Source: Trichostrongylus colubriformis (lineage: Eukaryota; Nematoda; Chromadorea; Rhabditida; Trichostrongylidae). From it: a stretch of 64,000 nt of DNA. The stretch's first letter is position 1. Every line of letters begins with the position of its first letter. This document shows positions 47,301-59,360 of this stretch, in pieces. The notes below the pieces were generated by a model. That model did no database searches. It was not told the origin of the DNA and was given only the letters and a program-made list of their open reading frames with translations. The stretch spans positions 17,225,725-17,289,724 of the forward strand of contig OZ022260.1 in NCBI GenBank assembly GCA_963978905.1. Direction: 5' to 3'. The translations under genes and the position numbers were made by a program.

Positions 47301-48616
47301 TAGAGATGCAGCCCAGCTTAATCATAGGTACTGCCCTGTGCTGCAAACGGATATAAGTTTAACACCCATTTCACAATTTCAACAATTCGAAACTTTTTAC
47401 TCCTAAACCGTCGTTGCGATATAAAAAATGAAACTTTCCTTTGAAACTCCAATCATCTCGGTTGCCAAGAAACACTCCATCTATCTGCCAACTGAGTGTA
47501 TGGCTTGATGAACTTCTAGAAACTGGACTCTGCTTTATATTTTATGATCATTTATACTATTTATTATTACAAATGCAACGGGGAGCAATTCCAATCTTTT
47601 ATCGTCGAGGAACTTGCTTATATAACAGATCATACCCTCGGCTCATGAACAAACATTCTAAAAGTTTCAACAATGGTTGAGACCTTACCTTATCCAGGGT
47701 ATCAGTGATTGAAGAAGGCCGAGTAACAACTAGTGTCTAAATTTTGAAACTGCCTTTATTGCCCTCATTCTGGCGGTTTTTTGTTGAATAAAAATGAAGG
47801 AAAATCGATGTATGAGCTATGGGTCTGAGTGCATAAATGTACTTCGCTCAGTTTGTCTGTCATGGCATCCTTGAAAAAATCAGAATCAGAACTCTTGCTC
47901 ATTTCAGATCAGGAGGGCTGCCACTTGTGGAACATAAATGCTGGCATAAATGATTTTCTCATGACAATGTTGAGCACTCTTCAATTGACAAGCGGCGCCG
48001 TTAGATCGTTCCCTCGGGAACGATCGTATCGGCCGGCTATCGCATAGCAATTCATGCTCGATCTACTGCTGCAACAATATTTTGGGTCCAGGCTCAGCTT
48101 TGATTGTGCCGACTGACCATCTTCCATGTGGGTTCCATTCAGGGGGTGGAGGGAGAATGGATAAGCTTGGAAATTTCCACACGATTATTTATGAACCTTT
48201 GATCTATGCTCAAATTGGAATGAAGAGACTATGCTCGTATCGATAAGAAAGAGGAAACATGGAAGAAGAGACATGGAAAACTATAGAACTCACCTTTTCT
48301 CAAAAAATCGAGTGCTCAGACTGTGCTCGATCCTCACATGCAGCAATTTGTCTTTCAAATTATTCCGCTCACGATTAAGCGGGCGTTGTTTCTGTCTGGT
48401 AAAATCTATTCCGACAAGAAAAGAGCATTGGAGAGTTTTGTACACCATACGTTGCGCGGTCTTGTCGTTTAATATTACCCGTGTTCTTCATGTGTCCACA
48501 ACCACAATGGACATTTTGAAGCTGGTCCAAATGTACTGCAGTTGCTCCTCTGTGAAAATAGCGTCATTTTACATAAGAAGAGGAGAAACTTGGCACTAGG
48601 GTGACGGTTTTGATAT
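44301..48616. other. No recognised gene (4.3 kb)
   Basis: Includes an AT-rich TTTTA-type repeat (about 44487-44527) and a 22-nt palindrome (GATCGTTCCCTCGGGAACGATC, about 48004-48025). Open frames are short; none carries a motif I recognise. Confidence 0.5.
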
Positions 48617-48710
48617 TAATCAATCCTTTGTTGGGATGCGCCGCGCATTCTAGTTCCATTCGGAATCGTGTCGACGTGTGAATGGGATTTGGCAACACAA
48701 TCGCCCTTCC
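48617..48710 (-). repeat. SINE-like repeat family A, copy 5 (3' fragment)
   Basis: On the plus strand TTGTTGGGATGCGCCGCGCA, then CCATTCGGAATCGTG and GAATGGGATTTGGC. This is the reverse complement of the 3' part of family A. The 5' tRNA-like part is missing, as with 5'-truncated retroposons. Confidence 0.5.
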
Positions 48711-50117
48711 CAAGTTTTAGAGTCAAACTACTATCTTTTCCATGGTTTCTCGTCCTATGTTTCAACCTGCTTGAATCGCTGGGTATAATTCAACACTGTG
48801 TTTTTGATCGCCTATGTACATCTGCGTTGCAGATGGAAGTATTTCCTTATGGTATGTGAGTATGTGGACCACCATTCACGAATGAATTTTAGTGTCCTGT
48901 GTAGTATCTGATCCCTGAAAACTGCTTTGTGTACGGCGAATTGCATCGGTACATGATCGTGGGTAACCGAGCTTCAACTTCATGGAATTAACACAACTTC
49001 TAGCATAATAATAGTTTTGTTCCTTCATATGGAAGAATTCTAAGCAAAGTACGAAAAGCGAGTGTAGCGTGTCTTTCACTGGGTCTGTTTCTTGCGAGCA
49101 AGTGATAAGAAGTCAATGCCACCGCTTCGCTTTGTTTTTCCTCTCTCTGATAACCCAAAAGTGCCCAATTTATGGTTTGAATGATCTCTCTTCGTTTTGA
49201 TACCCCCCTCAGTGTTGCTGGTGGTCCATGCTACATATTTCAGACGGGCAATCCTCTTATTACCTCTCTAATAAGGATGTTTGGCAAAAAACTAAGGGCA
49301 AAATCGGTGAACAAATCAAACCTAGCTAATCATTTTAAAAGCCAGCGGTCGCGGCAATTTATGTGCTCACGGAATATGCACGCTACAGGTTAAATCTTTC
49401 CAAAAAATAAAAGCAGTGGTTCACTTGTGGGGGAACTCTTCAGATTTCGCGTACAAAAGACACTCCGCATGCTGGCTTCTCGCATAAACAAGTGCCTCAC
49501 GTGCTAGTGACTTCCACACATCACAGCGTTGCTACGAATGGCACTCCGTGACGCAATGCACGGCAAATCATGTCGAGGATCAATGGGAAAAGCCATTACT
49601 ATTACTATGATCCAAAAATTTCAATTCGTTTCACTTGCCCTTACTCACTTCAACACGCTATGCACCTTTGCACTTATTAACAGGCGACCAAACTGGAGCT
49701 TCTACTGCATTCAGAAACAAATTGAATCTAATCTGTGAAATGCTGTTGTTTGAGGAATGATAGCTCATTGGCAATAATGTGTGCCAAGCATTTACTCCAT
49801 GCAAAAAACCATCGTGCCTCAATCACGGCTACTCATTAGATGGTGACTATTCTGTCAGAACGTTGTTACTTCAAGGCCCTTGAGTATACATGAGAGCAAT
49901 ATAATCATCATTACCTTCTACCATTTACCTCCAGTAACTATTTAAAGTCAGTATGCAGAATATGTCTAACTCTGATTGGAGTTATGGAAGTATTTCCTAA
50001 TAAATAAGACTATTAAATGCTGTCTGGAGTCTGTGGCACGGGGCTAGGCGATTTCGAACGGAACCTTGACCAAAGTTCGGAAAAATTCGTGGTCTATTGC
50101 GTGACATCACATAATGA
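48711..50117. other. No recognised gene (1.4 kb)
   Basis: Short open frames only. The text near 49490-49520 (CTCACGTGCTAGTGACTTCC) loosely resembles the core of the CIR1-intron foldback repeat. Confidence 0.4.
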
Positions 50118-50530
50118 AATCATTCACGGGAGAATAAGTTTCTTTGTTTCCCGTATATTTATGTTGTGTTTGCCTAATAAGGGTCGCATGCAAAGTTCCA
50201 CGTAAAAAGTGAGAATTCGGCCGAGATACAGTCCCCCCCCAAATCCTGGGTGGGGCCTCCAAGTAAAAGCCCCGCACTTCATGCGCAGCTGTTGGGAACA
50301 AAGAGAGTGACTGTACACGTAACTTTCTGTTCCTACAATGCGACTCTGACCGCGGCGAACCACGGGGTGGGCATTTGCTCGGAGGCCCGCCCATCCGTCC
50401 GAGACTTTGTGGTGCTGTATATCAGCCGAATTTACTTTTTTCGCATGGGACTTTGCATGCGGCCCGTATCAGGCAAATGCAGCATAAATATATGGGTAAC
50501 AGAAAAACTCAGTTTCCCGTGAAAGATTCC
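50118..50530. mobile_element. Foldback miniature element (about 413 bp)
   Basis: The left arm (50118-50232: AATCATTCACGGGA, GCCTAATAAGGGTCGCATGC, AATTCGGCCGAGATACAG) is matched by the inverted right arm (about 50418-50530), which reads GGAATCTTTCACGGGA, GCCTGATACGGGCCGCATGC and AATTCGGCTGATATACAG when reversed. Arms are about 115 nt and roughly 80% alike. The interior is GC-rich. No coding capacity. Target duplication not determined. Confidence 0.75.
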
Positions 50531-51477
50531 TTTTGAACAGAGGAGTAGTCATTAAGCTCTGTTGAGCATATGGTCTTATTTGGTGCTCTACGTACATTTA
50601 GTATGTTGGCAATCTGTATTACGTACATTTTGTTTTTTCTTCGGTTGTGGCTTCTTTGTACCGAAATGGAAAAAATTATGACCCACCACGTGGTCACTCT
50701 ACTTTACCGAAGCTCGGTCGAAAACTCAAGTTGGCTGAAAGCTGCATATCGTGATAACTCGATCCCTCGCAACAACGCCTGATTCGTGCGCTATGGGTGT
50801 GTGCACGTATGATAGAAAATTCGCTTTGCGGCGTCGCACGCGCAGCGCCATCAGCATGTTTTGCGGAATCGATTGCCCTTGGGTGCCCGGCAGAGCGTGG
50901 CTGCGTCATCTCTGCACTTCTACCCATGCCACACAGCCTCCTGCACCCATGCCACCCTGCCTCCTCCACCACTGCCACATTGCCTCGCTTGAAGGCTGCC
51001 ATGCTCTGTCACTGGTACTCACACCCGCCGATCCGCTCGCCGCGAGCGGTCGTCATATTTGCACACACCCGTGCGCTATGGGTGTCTGCTTATATAAGCA
51101 AGCCGGGTCATGGAGCTCTCCACGATCTTGTATATAGTGATAGTGACAAAGAAAATAAAATAAAAAAGAGATAAAAAAAGAGAAAAGAAAAGAAGCATAA
51201 CATTACGGAATGTTCCTCAGATATAAAAGAGCAGCATCAAGGAAATCAAAAAATCCCTTTCATGGAGACCCCATCCATGATTTAAAGACATCAGGAGGGG
51301 TAATTTTGGCTTACTGTAGAACAGAGGTAGTGTGGACGAGTTTGAGTGGCCGCCATTGCACAAACTCGCCAACTTGACGCCTTGGCATGGTGCCAAAAGA
51401 AAGATGGTTCTATTATAGATTTGTTTTTTCCTTTTAGTTTTTACTTTGTTCTTTCTTATGTTTCTAGATGTACTTAC
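50531..51477. other. GC-rich block, no recognised gene
   Basis: 50790-51075 is GC-rich with repeated CCATGCC / CCTCC words. GTGCGCTATGGGTGTNTGC occurs twice (about 50788 and 51070), bracketing the block. It may be a repeat with direct ends. Open frames here overlap on several strands and reflect composition. Confidence 0.4.
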
Positions 51478-51711
51478 GGGTCAAATAAAGTCGGGGGGGG
51501 GGGGGGGGGAGACGCAAACTTTTCACCCACGTCAAAGCTTCTTTTCCTTTCTAGGGTTAGGCTAAAGCAGATGAGACCTATGCTTTGACAGATGCTTTTT
51601 AATGTGGGAAGAGGGGATATCAATTTTAGCCTAAATCTAGTAAGGGAAAGGAGCTTCGACGTCGACGCAAAGTTGCGTCTCTCCCCCCCCCCCCCCGACT
51701 TTATTTGACCC
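51478..51711 (+). mobile_element. Poly-G-ended miniature element, copy 1 (234 bp)
   Basis: Begins GGGTCAAATAAAGTC followed by 17 G, and ends with a C run followed by GACTTTATTTGACCC. The terminal inverted repeats are thus about 30 bp including a homopolymer. The subterminal interior also folds (AGGGTTAGGCTAAAGC against TTTTAGCCTAAATCT). An inverted copy lies at 62592-62846. Confidence 0.88.
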
Positions 51712-54178
51712 TTCTGAGATTTTCAGGTATAGAAATGCACAATTAAGAAGATCCATAAGTAAACAAGTAAAATATGTCACTAGAAAACAGTCTAAAGAGG
51801 AAATAATTCAAAAATAAGGTTACATCAGGCCGAAGACAAGCTTTAAAATGAACGAAGCGTGGCTCGGCCATGGAAGCTTGCAGTTCGGACGGAAGCGCGC
51901 CCTGGAGGCAAATAGCGCCCTATGGCGCGTTTTTCAATGCCGGTTTCGTTACACATTGTACCTACCGAACCCATATGTTTGTTTTCAGACGCCATTGTTT
52001 TTGTAAACGTTATTCCGCCCTTGTCCCCCTCCCAGTGCCTTTAAGTCTCGCCACGTCTATCTCTGGGTTATGCATCCATTAATATCGTTTGTATGCGTAA
52101 TGTGGGCGAAGAACACGCTTATTCATGCGGTACAGTTGCATCTAGAAAAAAATCTTCATAATTCTTTCCGAAGACCCGTCTGGCAGTTTTTGAAAGCAGA
52201 TTCGAGATTGACGTCGGAAGACGCGTTGAATGGCTGTAGTCTCGTCGCAAATGACCACTTCAACCTAATATCCTTCCCGGACTATTAAGTCATCAGAGGT
52301 GCTGCATTTTGCAGCTGTTGTTGTGCATTGTGCAAGTCATTCTCAATAAATAATGAGTCAATTGGAATGGTGATATCCTATCTCTGCACAAACTTCAGAC
52401 TCTCACCGTTCAAGAGCGTTGAGAAACAGTCTCGTTCAAAATTAATATGAGCTTCATGCCATCTCAGCATTCTCGTGTTTTACTGTTACTCTCTGCAAAC
52501 GTGAGATTTGCCACACACACGGAAGTTTTTTTCATTTTACTTGCGACTGTCTTGTTGATGCTCTCAAGTGAAATGTCCTTATCTTATTGAGGCACTTATA
52601 ATTCATGAAAGACTGCTTAATGCACGAGAGTTTTTTGTCTCCACGTGGTAGCCTAAGACATGTCGAGACACATTTCTGAAAATTTGTGTCCCTTCTTACT
52701 TCTTTATGTATGAAAATATTCGCTTTCTCAAAAGTTTTTCGATTGACGACTTGAAGATGATTGATTTTTCTCAATCTAAAATTTCTCAGTCAAATGTCCG
52801 TTATCTGCAGCGATTCAGATATTTCATAATTGCAGAACTAATTCTGGTCTAGCTCGTCTAGCTCATACTGTTAACAAGCTCTGATTCTCATTGTCAGTAG
52901 TTCGGAAATAGCGGTCGTTATTCATCATCACTGCTATAATCAATGCTGAATCCATAAATAAGCTCCTTGTGAACAAAAGCGATCCGAGAGCAGCAGAAGC
53001 GATTCTTGCGATCTGAATGACATTTTCTTACCCACTGTTCGACTGACGGTTGCGATTTTTTCAATCCTTCTCAAATCATGCGACTCATCTTGGCGGGAAA
53101 ATAATGCTTTAGAGCCCTTGAAGATCTCATGTTTTTTGGCTTTTAGACTTGCCTATCCGGTTATTGCACAGAGAGCTAGACCTATTTTTCTACTGTTTAT
53201 ACTGTCTGTCAATCATAATCATTTCCAAACTGTTGTCCTTTTCACTCAGCCATGAGAGCCTCAAGCAAGAGTATCTACTGTATGAGGCGGTCTTGCACAG
53301 CCGTAGAAGAGAATCGGGTCAAATTAAAAAAAAACTCGTGTTTAGACTAGTAAGTTTCTACATGTGTCTTGCTACTAGTTGCGCTGCAGTCACTGAGATT
53401 GTCACCTGTACAGTGTCACGCTGCTCCACTCGTTTTGGACCCGCAGCTACTAAGCAGATGGCTATCCACTTACAGGTGGTTGGGCGCCCTCTGAATAGGT
53501 ATATTCATGGATGTTTGGAAGAGAATCCGAAAGTACTCATGTGATAAGTAACAGCACACTTATCCTATCCATTTAACTATTGGCAGGCTACCAAGTCGTC
53601 ATTGTACCCACAAAATGTAAGCAATTTGGGTGCCTAACCAACTCGGTGGGTCAACGAGTGGCTCAGAATCTTTTCTGGTGTCCGTGATTGGAAAAGGCCC
53701 GCGAGACATTATTGGAGGTTGAAGCTGATAACTTTCTATTGACCATTAGAAGGTGTACTACTGGTAGGAGTAGTGGAAATTTTTTCGTGGCAGCTGAATT
53801 TCAGATAGATCTGTTTGCCGCAGATTTTCTCAGAAATGCCAGTAGTACCAGCCGTCACTAGTGCAACGACTACTGTTAGAGCCAAATTAGCTAGAACTTG
53901 CATTTACCGTCTCCAAAAAGCGAAAGCTCAATTATCTTCCTACATCACCGAAGTGGCATAGCGCAAAGACAAGGCGGTAAAGAAGAAGGAGCTCTACTCG
54001 GGAAATCCTTCCCATTCCACTAATTCTCTTATCTTAAGATGTTCCGAATATTACTCAATCAGGGCCCTGAGCTTCACATAAAAAGTGAGAACTTTGACTA
54101 TCCAAACACAAATAATAATTTTGATATTTTTAATTTTTTGATAACTGCTGTTTATCGCCGCAGCTCGCGATGCGAAAA
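51712..54178. other. No recognised gene (2.5 kb)
   Basis: Short open frames; the longest, 53149-53544 (+, 131 codons), begins with a hydrophobic run but shows no known domain and no splice context. Confidence 0.45.
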
Positions 54179-54284
54179 TTACTACAAGGATGCTGAGTTA
54201 TGGGCAAAAGCTTCGTGCCGGACGGCAAAAGTAGTCCCATCCGGCACCGAAGCTTTTGCCCATAACTCAGCATCCTTGTAGTAA
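54179..54284. repeat. 106-nt near-perfect palindrome from SINE family B 3' end
   Basis: The left arm 54179-54225 (TTACTACAAGGATGCTGAGT, then TATGGGCAAAAGC) is repeated inverted at 54236-54284, with one indel and one substitution around an 11-nt loop. The arm matches the 3' part of the tRNA-like repeat at 24215-24325. It looks like two SINE ends joined head to head. Confidence 0.85.
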
Positions 54285-57200
54285 CAAATAATAATGTTTT
54301 GGAGTCTCTTATCCATTTTCACACATTCAGATAATCGTGATACTAAGATATCCAAACACAATCGAATCTCCATCCATGGGTTTCTCAAATTGTAGCTTGT
54401 GAGCTTCCGGGCAAAGGGCAACGAGCAGTCGTTGGGGATAAATATGTAGTACTATAAGGCAACGATGGTTATATGGCCTATGCACGTATAAACGGTAATC
54501 ATTCTTGAAATAAGTGGCATGTGTGGCAAAACTCATTGGCCTACATAAAAATCGAAAATACAAAAAGATTATTGTTCACTTCACTTTTCTGGAGAAGATG
54601 CTATGCAATTATGTCTGAGCACAATGGGAGCTGTCAATCAAACACCCATGGGAATGCATAAAATATTGAACAACTCATGTCATGGCTCGTGGCAAAGGCG
54701 GATTGAGTGCTCTGAAATACTGCTTCACTTGCAGCATAACAGAACATCTATTTCCAGAGACATTTTTCGTCTGTAATGCTACCTCTCTTATGGCTCCTAT
54801 TACTTTTCCATGCTTCCATATACCTTTCAATAATTTACGCCTTTTGTGTTATTTCCCAACATAGTTTTGACTGAACTCAACCGATCAACCTCTTCTATCT
54901 CCCATTCCCGTTGAACTATTATTACGTATGTTACGGAGTGGGCAACCTTCAACATGCAACAATGCATGCACTCACAGACCTCTCACGTCCCCACACCGGT
55001 GTGCTTCTAGACGTCTCATTGAAGACACCTCACAGCCAAACCTCAGCGAAGAAGACTCACCCTCTGAATGTAGGGGTCTTTCCGACCTAAACCATGCCCC
55101 AATCCTGCACGCACTCATCTAACTACCCCAATCCGTGCCCTCTATGCACTTTTAAAAGGTTACTCTGAACTATGCACAATACCAATAGCACAATATGTAT
55201 ACTATTATATGTCGTAATGACACAGTATACCATACTTGCCGTCCCAGATCGTCTCCGCTAGAGCGACTCTCGTCAATCGGCTGAACGTGGTAGACCCTCA
55301 TCCGCTGATTTTACTGTGTCATGCAATCGACGGTGACTCGCAGGGGATCTGTACACTCGGTCGGGGAGCAAGGGCTGATACCGCCCCTCATGTGCCACCG
55401 CTCTGCTACCCGAACACTAAGAGTGCGATGGCACTACCGAGCCGAGAAGCCTTATCCCGCTAACCCGGTGAAAACCTCCGATTGTTGGCAGCTGGTCTTA
55501 TATACCAGCCCCAACCAAAAGGGGAGAGCCACCGAGTGTCGCGAAGTGCAGCGAGCAGGCTATTTAGGGCGGATAGACCAAGGAGCGCGCTGCTCCCAGA
55601 GTCATAACCGCAATCCGCGACAACGTTGATCGGATGATTTCTGAGCATCATTCTGCTCCAGAACCCCATGTCAATCTGGGTGCAAACGAAATAACGTATT
55701 TCGTTCCAACACATACAAAAAAGTCTTACAAAAATTGACAAAAAACTTTACACGGTAGGAATGTTGGAAAACGAAGCACACGTAGTGTGACAAACTGTGC
55801 TATTTCAGATGCAGACTGAACAACTAATTGTATACACACTACTGATCTGATAACGTAACCATAGCTTTTACCTTGACTTATTTTTTATTTCTCACCAATA
55901 ATAACTGTGGTTGGGTAAATTGAAGAGTATTCAACTACTTAGATTAATTATGAAGTAAAGTAAAACAAGCGTGACGTTAGGATACCAGAGGTTATCATGA
56001 CGCAGCAGTCTAGTTTTAGGGAGGGGAATAAGCTCCGACTGAGCAAAACAACTTCTTTGACCAAAGTAATTCACATGTTAGAAGTAGTTCACTCATGGAC
56101 TCTTTCTTCCTCCCTGCGTCTGGTTCCCTCTTAGCCTACCTTCACAACAACCCTGAATTTAGATGCTTCATTTCATTGCTTATTCATCACTTTGTGCCGT
56201 TTACTAGTCCATCCTTGTCCGCATTCTCCTGTGATGCTCTCTAATAGCTTCTCGGCCCCCTTCACCACACGATGATGCGACTAATCATTTCATTTTTTGT
56301 ACTTGTAAGATCCTACATAATCTATTTCTTGAATTATCGTCCCCTTAGTGGGCGCTTCCCAAGATTGCACTCCTGCACTCTTTAATCCACGGCCTTTCCT
56401 ATCATTGAAATGGAGCTTGAGAAGACTGTCTCGAAAAACCTCGGTTGCTTCAAAGGTACGCCTCATAATAAGTTGTAAGCGTTCATTACAGAAAGCAGAG
56501 GTTCGGATACACTAACCACAAAAGAAAAAACGGTGCTATTGCAATGAGGTGGACATCCCACTTACCTGAGCCGAGAAAGGAAATGAACCGCTTCTTTCCT
56601 CTTTTTAGACTCAGGCAAAAATATACGCTTGTATGTGCAAAGTGACCCCACAAAGAAGCTTCAGAGATACTCAGGGTGCATATATGTATTTATGAAGTGC
56701 CTAATCATTGCGGGAACGAAAGAAAAGCTCTAGGAACACCACTAGAGTATCCACAAAGGCAGTTCTTGTAAAAGTACTGTAGGCTACAAACGATTTTTTG
56801 CTTACTGGTATCACTTTCAGTGACAACACCTATATTGCCTTCTTAACGTTGCCTTCAGCATCAGAATTTCTGTCTTATTTCTCTTATTACAATGTTCGCG
56901 AGCTTGTTTCCCCACGTGAACGTCACATTGGAAATGGATTCGTCTATTGCCAAGCGTGATTTGGCTAGGTGGTGTACATCCAGCGATCATGCGGTGTGAG
57001 AATGCGCTATGACTTGCAGCGGGGTTACAGCTTTAGCAGTTTTCCGACGGTCTACTCGCCCCAAGAATATAGGCAACTAATTTGATCATCGCGTAGGGTG
57101 TCTTTAAAGCAAAGAGCAAGAGCTGTAGCTGCAAGTAGCAGCAAAAGTCTTTGTTTGGGAGTGGGCAGCGGATGTGAGAGTACATTCAATACTAGTCAGC

Positions 57201-57943
57201 CTCGATGGATTATTCTATAAAGCTTTGCTTTGGCAGTGTCTGCTTAAAAGGCTGACTTTTGAAAGCCCTATGGAATATGACATTTCTTCTTCGATGTTTT
57301 TTTACTAGACAGGCTCGCAAACCCCTCCAAAGAACGAGTTTATAGCCTTTTAGATCCCATCCGGGGTGAATTTGTAAAGTAATTCGTCAACAATGTTGCA
57401 TATAATTGTTAATTGTGATCTAAGATTGAATATAATCACGTTTTATTTTTATACTTTCAGGTTGAGTAATAACTACATAATTACTACATTACCACTATTA
57501 GTAATCATAATAATCATTATATCAGAATGATTGTGAGACGTTGGATAGCGAGGTTGGCCCGAAATCCGTTCTCTGGACCATTCGCCAGTTAACAATGCAG
57601 ATAAGCCCACTTCTACACTAATTTCGCACTCAGCAGCATATCACCAATGCAGAGGTCAGATCTCAGACCATCACCCACCTAAACCAGCTCCCTCCATCAT
57701 CATCAGGACCGATAGATCAGTAGTAAACTCACTTAGGAACAAAAACAACACCGACTTCTACTTTCGCAATCGCCTGGAAGTCATCATAAGTCAAATAATG
57801 TCCGAAACGGTACAACTGTAGTTTCGATGCATGATTGCAGAAAGCATGGCATCAGATGAACGATTGATCAGCGCCGATGCTTCATCTTTTTCATGCAATC
57901 AGGAATATAAAGGGGAAGGGAGTAAAAGTAGAAGTAAAAAGGA
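54285..57943. other. No recognised gene (3.7 kb)
   Basis: 55230-55690 has higher GC and complexity than its neighbours and might be an old retroposon or a fragment of one; no reverse transcriptase, endonuclease or gag motif was seen. 54928-55122 (+) is an open frame with low-hydrophobicity content. Nothing else is assignable. Confidence 0.4.
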
Positions 57944-59360
57944 AGGACCCAAAATCGAAGTGGCAATTTTTAATGAAATATATATGGACCAACGTATTCT
58001 GGGGCCTGATCTCGGAGCCGCTTTCCAAATTTCCAGAACGATTCTGTGAGAATTACAAAGCCCTTTCTCTACGAACATCGGCTCAAGTGCATCACAGGAA
58101 AATGGACTGTTACAGCCGTCTGGCGAAGAGGTAAGTGTCACTCTTCATAAACTGAATACGATGGTTCGTCTATGTGGAGACGCTGTTTCTGCATTTTGTT
58201 CCCATAACCAAAATTGCTCTGCCACATGTGAAGATGTTAAATATTTCTTCAGGCGTAAACTTCATACATCTATTTTTTCTTACCTTTCTGGGCAATTTTG
58301 GGACGAGGTACGCTCATGTGATGGCATGAAACATCGACTCTTCAGTGTATACTCGTGACTCCATCCTCCGCCTTTCGCTTGTATGCTTTCATTTCTGTGC
58401 CGTTGGAATCAAAAGATTCCTTTCATTTTCATGGCATGCTTCTAGTTACTAAGCGCTCACCCGTGGGATTTTGAGACGCCTGAACAATTTTGTTTTCGTC
58501 GCGTATGATGTCTTGCATTGTTCGGTGGTTCAATGCGTGAATGTTGAATGGACTTCACACGAAGCGCAAACACCACTTCATCAAACCTCAAACTTGGATA
58601 ACTAAACCTTGAAACTTGTTTGATTAAACAAAAAGTAGCTAAAGGGGTGAGGATTCAAAAAATGGTTGTTACTATCCATCTTCTTGCCTTTTATACGCCT
58701 TCAATGGGCGCGCGAATAAATCGTGATCTTCCCACGCTGCTGATCGGGGATGGTCAAACCTACTAAAACACATCTTTACAGAAAATAAAAATACAACAAT
58801 TCAACAAGGTAACACCGAAAAGCCACTCTCGTCTTTGCGACATATGGTGTTTTTTTGTGACTTGAGAAAATCTGTTGATTTGTAGATAAAAATCTTTGAT
58901 GTTCCGATCATTTCGTACTGGATACATTGAATATTAAAGTCGTCCTTGTTTTAACTGATGGAGTACAGCCAGACATGATTGCTAAAGCTCAGCTCATCTT
59001 TTGGCAGTGTCTTATGCCAAAAGGAGCACTGAAACTCGGTAATATCACAATAGAATTATTTTTTGTAGCCAGCAGAAGAAGCTCAACAAAATTCAAAGAC
59101 AGCGTCTCCACAAAGATCCTACGCATCGTCTCCAGTTTTTAGAGTCACACCTACCCGTTTGCCAGTTCGCTCCGGATTCTGCTATGGTAAGTTTCACTTC
59201 CACTCACACAGTCCACTTTCTTGTGATGTACTTGAGCCGAAGTCCTCGTAACTCTGGCTCAGATGATTTTTTGCAAATTTGGAAAACAGATCCGAAATTA
59301 GCGTCGGTTCATATGTATCCCATTACAAACGGTCACTTCGACCTTGGATCGTTCCCTTGT
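57944..59360. mobile_element. Large foldback element related to CIR1-intron repeat
   Basis: The left arm 57944-58060 (GGACCCAAAATCGAAGTGGC, then GGGCCTGATCTCGGAGCC) and the inverted right arm 59265-59360 (CATATGTATCCCATTAC, then GGTCACTTCGACCTTGGATC) are both homologous to the arms of 7984-8645. They enclose about 1.2 kb, versus about 0.36 kb in the CIR1 intron. Interior frames (for example 58927-59142) show no transposase motif. Two half-elements side by side is an alternative. Confidence 0.6.

Noticed and set aside
55230..55690. Retrotransposon or viral gene in the GC-rich segment
   Set aside because: No reverse transcriptase, integrase, protease or endonuclease motif seen in any frame; left as unassigned.
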